From Paucimonas sp. (GTDB lineage Bacteria > Pseudomonadota > Gammaproteobacteria > Pseudomonadales > Pseudomonadaceae): a stretch of 64,000 bases of DNA. A program made the translations under genes and the position numbers. How positions within the stretch are numbered: position 1 is the stretch's first letter; the number at the start of each line of letters is the position of its first letter. The stretch spans positions 62,001 to 126,000 of the forward strand of contig JAIRVG010000060.1 in the NCBI GenBank assembly GCA_031253995.1, written 5' to 3'. The notes under the pieces are model-generated. The model searched no databases. It was given only the letters and a program-made list of their open reading frames with translations, and was not told the DNA's origin. This document shows positions 58,399-64,000 of this stretch, piece by piece.

Positions 58399-59259
58399 AT
58401 GTTCGGTTTTCTGCGTAAACTGACCGGTCGAAAGAAACACAAGGACGTTCGCCCTCCTGCGGCCGCGCCGGTCCAGCCGGCTGTGGTCGCGCCACCGACG
58501 CCGGCCGTTGCTCCTGCGCCCGTGGCCCCCACCTTCGCCTTCACCCTCCCGCTGATGCGCCAGCTGTTCCGCAGCGTCCCCGAACCGCGCCATGCCGCCC
58601 TGGCGGAGATCGCCGCCGAGCTCAATGCCCACCTGGCCTTCTACAAGCTCGACACACCGTTGCGGCGCACCCACTTCTTCGCCCAGATCCTCCAGGAAAC
58701 CGGCGAGCACCTGAAGATCGAGGAAGGCTTCCACTATTCCGCCACCCGTCTCACCCAGACCTACCGCTTTTTCCGCGACAACCCGGACAAGGCCGCCGCC
58801 CATGGCTACAAGGTCAAGGAAGGCGGGCTAAAGGCCGACGGCTGCGCCGTATGCCGCGTGGACTACCAGGCGATCGCCAACTTCGCCTATGGCGGGCGGA
58901 TGAACAACGGCCCGGCCGCCAGCGGTGATGGCTGGAAATACCGTGGGCGCGGGCTCAAGCAACTGACCGGCAAAGCCAACTACCAGGACCTGCAGAAATG
59001 GCACGAGCTCAACCAGGCGCAATGGCCCGATGACCGTCGCGACTTCCTCGAACAGCCCGACCTGCTGTTGAGCATGAAGTACGCGGCACGCTCGGCGGCT
59101 TATTTCTGGCTGGTGAACGGGATGCACAAGATTGCCGACCAGGGCGAGCAATCCGAAGTGGTGGACAAGATCACGCGGGTGATCAACAAGATGACCGACA
59201 GTGATGCGAAGCGCCGGGAGCATTTCGAGCGGTTGTGGAAGGGCCAGTTGCTCAAATGA
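58399..59259 (+). CDS. GH19 (chitinase/endolysin-like) protein
   Basis: A 286-residue protein. The basic N-terminus (MFGFLRKLTGRKKHK) and Pro/Ala-rich linker (~18-46) precede a GH19 lysozyme-like domain. Catalytic Glu100 is in FFAQILQETGEH; the substrate groove shows NFAYGGRMNNG and GWKYRGRGLKQLTGKANY. GH19 enzymes cut chitin or peptidoglycan glycan strands. There is no Sec signal, so the enzyme may be a lysin or be exported another way (for example with a T6SS). It stands alone and is not linked to steroid genes. Confidence 0.82.
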   Translation: MFGFLRKLTGRKKHKDVRPPAAAPVQPAVVAPPTPAVAPAPVAPTFAFTLPLMRQLFRSVPEPRHAALAEIAAELNAHLAFYKLDTPLRRTHFFAQILQETGEHLKIEEGFHYSATRLTQTYRFFRDNPDKAAAHGYKVKEGGLKADGCAVCRVDYQAIANFAYGGRMNNGPAASGDGWKYRGRGLKQLTGKANYQDLQKWHELNQAQWPDDRRDFLEQPDLLLSMKYAARSAAYFWLVNGMHKIADQGEQSEVVDKITRVINKMTDSDAKRREHFERLWKGQLLK

Positions 59260-59310
59260 GCGACACGGTCGTGGGAGCAGCTTGAGCCGCCCCCACACCG
59301 ACCACGTCGC

Positions 59311-60534
59311 CTATCCTGCCGCCGGTACCCGGTTCAACGCGGCATCCCCCGGCTGGCCCAGCACGCAGGACGTCCCGCCCGGCGTATACATCATCGCCAC
59401 GCAACGGTTGCACGCCGTGCACTTGTTGCTACGCCCCTCGCCGCTGGCCAGCTTGTTCACATAACCCGGCTCGGCGATCAACGCCCGTCCCATGGCCACC
59501 AGCTCGAAGCCTTCGCTCATCACCTGCTCGACACTGCCCAGGCTCTTGGCCCCACCGAGATAGGCCAGCGGCATCTTCACCGCCGCCCGTACCTTGCGCG
59601 CATGTTCCAGCAGGTACAGCTCGCGAAACTCCACCACCGGATCGGTCATGCGCTGGATGGCCATGGCCAGGGCGATCACCGGATTCTTCTGCTGCACCCG
59701 GTTCTCCTTGGGGAACGACGAACCGAACATGGTGGTGATGGACTCGGCATTCATCCCGGCGCTCAGCACCAGCAGGTGCGCGCCCTCCTCCTCCAGCATC
59801 CGCGCGATCTTCGCGCCATCGTCCGAGCTGTTCCCGGCACGGGTGCCCTCGGTGATGCTGTACTTGCAGATCACCGCCATCTCCTGACCCACCGCATCCA
59901 GCACCGCCCGCAGCACCCGGCGCGGGAAGCGCAGGCGGTTTTCCAGGCTGCCGCCGTACTGGTCGCGGCGCTTGTTGTACAGCGGCGAGATGAACTGGCT
60001 GAGCAGGTAGCCATGGCCCATGTGGATCTCCACCGCATCGAAGCCGGCCTCGCGGGCCAGCCGCGCGCCCTGGGCGAAGTCGCGGACCACCTGCTGCATG
60101 TCCGCCTCGGTCATGGCCTGCTTGAAGAACATGCCGCTCATCATGCCGATCTTGTTGAAGCCGCCACTGGCGGACAACGGCCGCCTGGTCGAGCGCTCGC
60201 GGATGAAGGTGAAACAGCCGCCATGGGTGATCTGCGCACTGGCCAGGCCGCCGTTGGCATGCACGGCATCGGTCAGCGCCTTGAAGTGCGGCAGGCTGGC
60301 CGGTTCCAGGATCAGCTGGTTGGGCAAGGTGCGGCCATCCTTGCTCACCGCGCAGTAGGCCACGGTGGTCAGGGCCACGCCGCCGCCGGCGAGGTTGCCG
60401 TGCAGCAGCGCCAGTTGCCTGGAGGGCACGCCGCCGGCGCTCATGCCCTCGTTGGTGGCGGCCTTGATAAAGCGGTTTCTCAGGGTCAGCGGGCCGATGC
60501 GGACCGGGCTGAAAGGCGATGGGGTGGATTGCAT
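59311..60534 (-). CDS. Old-yellow-enzyme family flavin oxidoreductase with C-terminal Cys cluster
   Basis: A 407-residue NADH:flavin oxidoreductase TIM barrel: RNRFIKAATNEGMS, QITHGG, FDAVEIHMGHGYLLSQFISPLYNKRRDQYGGSLENR and VAMGRALIAEP. Near the end is CTACNRCVAMMYTPGGTSC, a CxxCxxC-x11-C pattern like the 4Fe-4S site of 2,4-dienoyl-CoA reductase and BaiCD/BaiH. The FAD/NAD half of those larger enzymes is missing, so an electron partner would be needed. In bile-acid metabolism such enzymes reduce or form steroid C=C bonds. It is 61 bp downstream of the DUF1302 gene. Steroid role inferred. Confidence 0.75.
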   Translation of the reverse strand: MQSTPSPFSPVRIGPLTLRNRFIKAATNEGMSAGGVPSRQLALLHGNLAGGGVALTTVAYCAVSKDGRTLPNQLILEPASLPHFKALTDAVHANGGLASAQITHGGCFTFIRERSTRRPLSASGGFNKIGMMSGMFFKQAMTEADMQQVVRDFAQGARLAREAGFDAVEIHMGHGYLLSQFISPLYNKRRDQYGGSLENRLRFPRRVLRAVLDAVGQEMAVICKYSITEGTRAGNSSDDGAKIARMLEEEGAHLLVLSAGMNAESITTMFGSSFPKENRVQQKNPVIALAMAIQRMTDPVVEFRELYLLEHARKVRAAVKMPLAYLGGAKSLGSVEQVMSEGFELVAMGRALIAEPGYVNKLASGEGRSNKCTACNRCVAMMYTPGGTSCVLGQPGDAALNRVPAAG

Positions 60535-60595
60535 GACAGGCCTCGACGGTTGGGCAAGGATGCCGGCCACGTCACGGGGACGCGGCCGGTCTGCC

Positions 60596-62233
60596 TCAGA
60601 AGGTGTATTTGGCGTTGAACGACAGGTAGTCACGGTCGGCCATCAGCCGCCCCTGGGCGACATCCGGCGAACTGAGGTAGGCGACGTAGGTCAGGCCGAC
60701 CTGGAAGTTGCCCAGGTACTTGAAGTCGCCCCCCAGGGTCAGGCGCTTCTCGTCCCGGCCCAGGCCCTGGTAGGCGCTGCCGTCGACGTTCTGCGTCCAC
60801 ACCACCTTGGTGGTCAGGTCCAGGCCGTTGGCGATGGACGGGTAGTCCATGTAGGCGCCGATGCCCAGCAGGGTCGAGCCGCGGGTCTGGGTCTTCGATT
60901 CGAAGTTGTCGTAGACCCCGTCCACGCCCGGGCCGCCGCCGGTCACCACCAGCTTGTCGACGTCCTGGATGCGCTGGTGCACCACCTCGCCCATGAAGGT
61001 GGTCTGCTGGGCGAGGAAGCTCGGGCCGAGGATGTACGAGGCATTGAGGTTGCCCTGCCAGAGCTTGCCGCGGGTCGGCGCGCCGTTGTCCAGGTACACC
61101 GAGGCGCCGTCCCGCAGGCTGAGGTCGCCGGCGTACTGCACCGAATCCCCCACCTTGGAACTGAAGCTGATACCGGTGAGCTTGACGTCCTCGAAGTAGC
61201 CGAGGCGGTACTGTGGCGCCGCATCCGCCGTGCTGTGCCGGGCCAGGCGCGGCAACGACGAATACTGGGTAGTGCCGCTGAAGTCGAAGAACAGCGAGCC
61301 GATGCGCTCGTGGTAGCGGTAGTGGAACAGGCCGACCTCGGTGTTCTCGGTGATCCGGTAGCGCACGCCAAGGCCCCATTGGCCGCTGTCCCGTGGCTTG
61401 AGCTCGCCAGCGTAGTTGACCGCAGTGAAGCTCTGGTCCGGCAGGTTGGCGATCACCCCCGGCGCCAGGCGGAAGAACTCGGCACCGGGGCCGAAGGTGT
61501 CGCTGCCGAAGTAGTCGCCCACCGGGTTGAGCTGGGTCTTTTCCCACTCGTACTGGTAGTAGCCGACCAGCGCCAGGTCCTCGTTCAGCGACCAGGACGC
61601 CGAGACCTGCCCCACCGGCAGGTAGGAGTCCTTGGCCTCGGTGCCAGGCACGTTGAACTTGGTCGCGTCCACCGGCGCCTGGCCCTGGCTGATGTTGGCC
61701 CAGAACAGGCTCTCGCCCCAGGCCACCAGGTGGCGGCCGGCCTTGACCGACAGGTACTGGGTTTCGCCGACATCGAAGTTGCCGTAGACATAGGCATCCA
61801 GCAGCCGCGCCTTGCTGCCGCTGAGACGCCGGGTGTCGTCGCTGAAGCCATCGGCGCGGCCGACCTTGTTCACCGTGCCCGGCGAGTCGTTGTCGTTGCG
61901 CTGGTGGTAGACGTCGTCGTAGAAATGGCTGCCGCGCAGCACGGCGCCGAGGTTGTCGTGCTTGAGCATCAGCTCGCCGAACAGGCTGACGCGGTTGTTG
62001 ATCAGCGCGCCGCGCTTGAAGTTGCGCGTGCCGTCGTCGTTGTTGAGGTCATTCAGGTACTCGTGGGCGGGTTTCCCGGTACGCATCGAGGCGGTGTAGT
62101 TGACCGTCAGCGAGGTGTCCAGGGTGGTGTCCTCGCCCAGTTCGAAACTCGGCCCTGCGCTGGCCGCGCCGCTGGCCAGGGTGACGGCCAGGGCCAGCGG
62201 GGTGTGCCGGGCGATCCGATGATGCAGTGACAT
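60596..62233 (-). CDS. DUF1302 outer-membrane protein of the steroid cluster
   Basis: A 545-residue exported protein with a Sec signal (cleavage near ASGAASA|GPS). Many Tyr/Gly/Asn-rich amphipathic strands (GVRYRITENTEVGLFHYRYHER, LDAYVYGNFDVGETQYLSVKAGRHL) and a C-terminal LSFNAKYTF aromatic end indicate a beta-barrel. DUF1302 proteins accompany DUF1329 proteins in catabolic clusters for hydrophobic substrates; here the partner lies ~50 kb away. The ATG follows GGAGAGG. A partial steroid motif is 66 bp upstream. Confidence 0.84.
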   Translation of the reverse strand: MSLHHRIARHTPLALAVTLASGAASAGPSFELGEDTTLDTSLTVNYTASMRTGKPAHEYLNDLNNDDGTRNFKRGALINNRVSLFGELMLKHDNLGAVLRGSHFYDDVYHQRNDNDSPGTVNKVGRADGFSDDTRRLSGSKARLLDAYVYGNFDVGETQYLSVKAGRHLVAWGESLFWANISQGQAPVDATKFNVPGTEAKDSYLPVGQVSASWSLNEDLALVGYYQYEWEKTQLNPVGDYFGSDTFGPGAEFFRLAPGVIANLPDQSFTAVNYAGELKPRDSGQWGLGVRYRITENTEVGLFHYRYHERIGSLFFDFSGTTQYSSLPRLARHSTADAAPQYRLGYFEDVKLTGISFSSKVGDSVQYAGDLSLRDGASVYLDNGAPTRGKLWQGNLNASYILGPSFLAQQTTFMGEVVHQRIQDVDKLVVTGGGPGVDGVYDNFESKTQTRGSTLLGIGAYMDYPSIANGLDLTTKVVWTQNVDGSAYQGLGRDEKRLTLGGDFKYLGNFQVGLTYVAYLSSPDVAQGRLMADRDYLSFNAKYTF

Positions 62234-62299
62234 GCTCCTCTCCTTTCTTGTTGTTGTCCGGACTTGCCAGCGCAGGGTGAAACAGCGCCGGCAAGGGCA

Positions 62300-62317
62300 C
62301 ATCGTCCGTTTGGTGAA
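62300..62317 (-). promoter_or_regulatory. Partial steroid-cluster motif upstream of the DUF1302 gene
   Basis: Reads TTCACCAAACGGACGATG in gene orientation. The GGACGATG half is exact; the TAGTC half matches only at two positions. There are 66 bp to the ATG, close to the 64-bp spacing elsewhere. Confidence 0.45.
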
Positions 62318-62319
62318 AC

Positions 62320-63933
62320 TCAGGCGCTGGCCACCAGGGCACGCAGTTCGTTCTTCGCGACCTTGCTCGACGCGTTCAGCGGCAGCGCCGCGAACAGCTG
62401 CACGCGGCGTGGCACCTTGTAGTTGGCCATGCGCTCGCGACTCCAGGCGATCAGCTCGCCCTCCTCCAGCGCCCGGCCTTCGCGCAGCACCACGCAGGCA
62501 CAACCCACCTCGCCCATGCGCGTATCGGGAATGCCGATCACCGCGACCTGGGCAATGGCGGGATGGGCGATCAGCGCCGCCTCGATCTCCGCCGGGTAGC
62601 AGTTGAAGCCGCCGACGATGTACATGTCCTTGAGGCGGTCGGTGATCACCAGGTTGCCGTGGGCGTCGAGGCGACCGACGTCGCCGGTGTGCAGCCAGCC
62701 GTGGGCGTCGATGGCCTCGGCGGTGGCCTCGGGGTTCTCGAAGTAGCCACCCATGATGTGGAAGCCGCGCAGGCAGATTTCCCCGGTCTCGCCGGTGGGC
62801 AAGGCGTGGTTGTGCGGGTCGCGGATGCTCACCTCGGTGCCCGGCAGCGGCCGGCCGCTGGTGCCGGCGATGGTTTCTGCCGAGTCGGCCGGGTCGCAGA
62901 TGGTCGCCAGGCCACCGCATTCGGTGAGGCCATAGGCGGTGGTGACCACGCTGAAGCCGAGTTCGTGGCGCATGCGTTCGATCAGGCTCGGCGGGATGCT
63001 CGCCGAGCCGGTGATGGCGATGCGCAGGCTGGACAGGTCGGTCTCGGCCAGGCGCGGATGGGACAGCAGCGACAGGTACAGGGTCGGCGCCCCCGGCAGC
63101 ACGCTGATGCGCTCGCGGGCGATGCGCTGGAACACCGCCTCGGCATCGAACACCGCGTGGGGCAGGATGGTCGCTCCGGCGATCAGGCAGGTCAGCCAGC
63201 CGGCCTTGTAGCCAAAGGCATGGAAGAACGGGTTGACGATCAGGTAGCGGTCGCCAGGGACCAGGCCGATGATCCGCACGTACTCGCTGAAGGCCCGCAG
63301 GTTCTGGCCGTGGGCGCTCATCACGCCCTTGGGCTTGCCGGTGGTGCCGGAAGTGAACAGCAGGTCGCACATGGCTTCGGGGCCGATGGACAGGGCGCGG
63401 CGTTCGGCGGTGAGTTTCTCGATGGTCAGGGCGCCGGTGAGGAACTGGCGGTAGCCGAGGTCGCGGGTGTCGCTGGCGCTGTCGGCGTCGAGGATCACCT
63501 GATGCTCCAGGCTGGCGGGCCGGTGCGCAGCCAGCAGCTCGACGTAATCGCCATCGAGGAAGCGGCGCTGCACGAACAGCACGCGGCAGCCGCTGCGTTC
63601 GAGGATATCGGCGGCCTCCTGGCCCTTCATCCGCGTGTTCACCGGCACCAGCACGGCCCCGGCGCAATGAATACCCAGGGCGGCGAGGATCCACTGGCGG
63701 CTGTTCGGCGCCCACAGGCCGACCCGGTCGCCGGCCTGGATGCCCAGGGCCATCAGGCCGCGGGTAATGGTCATGACCTGCTCGGGCAGGTCGGCGTAGT
63801 CCAGGCGCTCGCCGTCTTCCTCGATGGCGGCATGCCCGGCGAAACGGCGGGCGCTGGCGAACAGCAGGCGGGCAATGCTGCCGGGCACTTCAGGGAGATT
63901 CAGGCTCGGATCGATCATGGGCTCGTTCATCAT
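62320..63933 (-). CDS. FadD3-like acyl-CoA ligase (HIP-CoA synthetase candidate)
   Basis: A 537-residue ANL ligase: P-loop FTSGTTGKPKGVMSAHGQ, VPGDRYLIVNPFFHAFGYKAG, TAYGLTECGGLATICD, hinge DRLKDMYIVGGFNCYPAEIE and the catalytic Lys in LNASSKVAKNEL. The NPFFHxFGYKAG and TSGRPLPGTEV blocks are those I associate with FadD3, which activates HIP after HsaD. The ATG overlaps the stop of the upstream ferredoxin-type gene (ATGA), so the genes are coupled. It is upstream of the DUF1302 gene. Confidence 0.78.
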   Translation of the reverse strand: MMNEPMIDPSLNLPEVPGSIARLLFASARRFAGHAAIEEDGERLDYADLPEQVMTITRGLMALGIQAGDRVGLWAPNSRQWILAALGIHCAGAVLVPVNTRMKGQEAADILERSGCRVLFVQRRFLDGDYVELLAAHRPASLEHQVILDADSASDTRDLGYRQFLTGALTIEKLTAERRALSIGPEAMCDLLFTSGTTGKPKGVMSAHGQNLRAFSEYVRIIGLVPGDRYLIVNPFFHAFGYKAGWLTCLIAGATILPHAVFDAEAVFQRIARERISVLPGAPTLYLSLLSHPRLAETDLSSLRIAITGSASIPPSLIERMRHELGFSVVTTAYGLTECGGLATICDPADSAETIAGTSGRPLPGTEVSIRDPHNHALPTGETGEICLRGFHIMGGYFENPEATAEAIDAHGWLHTGDVGRLDAHGNLVITDRLKDMYIVGGFNCYPAEIEAALIAHPAIAQVAVIGIPDTRMGEVGCACVVLREGRALEEGELIAWSRERMANYKVPRRVQLFAALPLNASSKVAKNELRALVASA

Positions 63934-64000
63934 TCGGGGAAGCGGATACGCAGTTGCGCGCTGGTGGGCACGGCCTGGCAGGCGAGGATCCAGCCTTCGT
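63930..64000 (-). CDS. C-terminal end of a 2Fe-2S ferredoxin-type reductase (KshB-like), truncated by window
   Basis: The last 22 codons read EGWILACQAVPTSAQLRIRF followed by PE and a stop. The LACQ block is the final Fe-S Cys region of plant-type ferredoxin domains at the end of phenol-hydroxylase/KshB-type reductases, which finish with a very similar (L/I)(L/G)CQxxPxS segment. In this cluster it is most likely the reductase of 3-ketosteroid 9alpha-hydroxylase. The bulk of the gene is beyond the right edge. Confidence 0.5.
   Translation of the reverse strand, partial: EGWILACQAVPTSAQLRIRFPE

Noticed and set aside
60596..63715. Apparent fusion of a ligase region with the DUF1302 protein in one minus-strand frame
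   Set aside because: The upstream 480 codons are an out-of-frame shadow of the FadD3-like gene. The signal peptide and GGAGAGG site place the DUF1302 start at 62233.
1..64000. tRNA, rRNA, integrase, complete insertion sequence or replication origin
   Set aside because: No cloverleaf, rRNA segment, transposase/integrase motif or DnaA-box cluster was recognised on either strand.

Overview
The window is high-GC DNA from a Pseudomonas, most like the P. putida group. It carries the 'GTGGGAGC(G/T)GG(T/C)TT...' REP pairs typical of these genomes, the yjfJKLMC membrane-stress cassette and a DUF3077 gene. About 45 protein genes are visible, and most of the window is a steroid / bile-acid catabolic supercluster.

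Left flank (1-9.7 kb): a 5'-truncated SbmA/BacA-type ABC exporter, a JAMM metalloprotease with a zinc-ribbon tail, an AlaX editing hydrolase, an AraC regulator, a DmpA-type P1 aminopeptidase, and the PspA / DUF2491 / DUF350 / YgiB-like / glutathionylspermidine-synthase-like operon.

Steroid block A (9.7-22.1 kb): a DUF1329 envelope protein, an acyl-CoA ligase, two heteromeric acyl-CoA dehydrogenase (ACAD) pairs, Ltp2 aldolase, ChsH1/ChsH2 hydratase and an IpdF-like SDR. This mirrors the actinobacterial igr operon that removes the last three side-chain carbons as propionyl-CoA. A divergent enoyl-CoA hydratase follows. A lower-GC insert (22.2-25.0 kb) holds a structured leader plus DUF3077 gene and a PAAR effector / candidate immunity pair. 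Block B (25.1-30.7 kb): 3beta/17beta-HSD-like SDR, two KstD-type flavoproteins and a porin. A 3-hydroxyisobutyryl-CoA hydrolase / isobutyryl-CoA dehydrogenase-like pair sits at 31-33.3 kb.

Block C (34.1-43.9 kb): rings C/D (HIP) degradation: SDR, FadA6-like thiolase, ACAD pair, crotonases, IpdC, IpdB, IpdA and the HsaC-like extradiol dioxygenase. Block D (44-53.7 kb): three M66-like metallopeptidase paralogues, two of which have lost the HExxH zinc site, a two-repeat beta-rich partner protein, and a fourth ACAD pair. Block E (53.9-64 kb): NTF2-like protein, two SDRs, HsaD-like hydrolase, RNase T2, GH19 muramidase/chitinase-like protein, an old-yellow-enzyme homologue with a Cys cluster, a DUF1302 outer-membrane protein, a FadD3-like ligase, and the last codons of a ferredoxin-type reductase (KshB-like).

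Together the genes give uptake/envelope handling (DUF1302, DUF1329, porin), A-ring oxidation (HSD, flavoproteins), ring cleavage (HsaC, HsaD), side-chain beta-oxidation (ligases, ChsE/ChsH/Ltp2) and HIP degradation (FadD3, IpdF, FadA6, IpdABC, EchA20). An 18-bp motif, TAGTC-N5-GGACGATG in gene orientation, recurs 54-122 bp upstream of most steroid operons and looks like a common regulator site. The regulator itself is not recognisable in the window.
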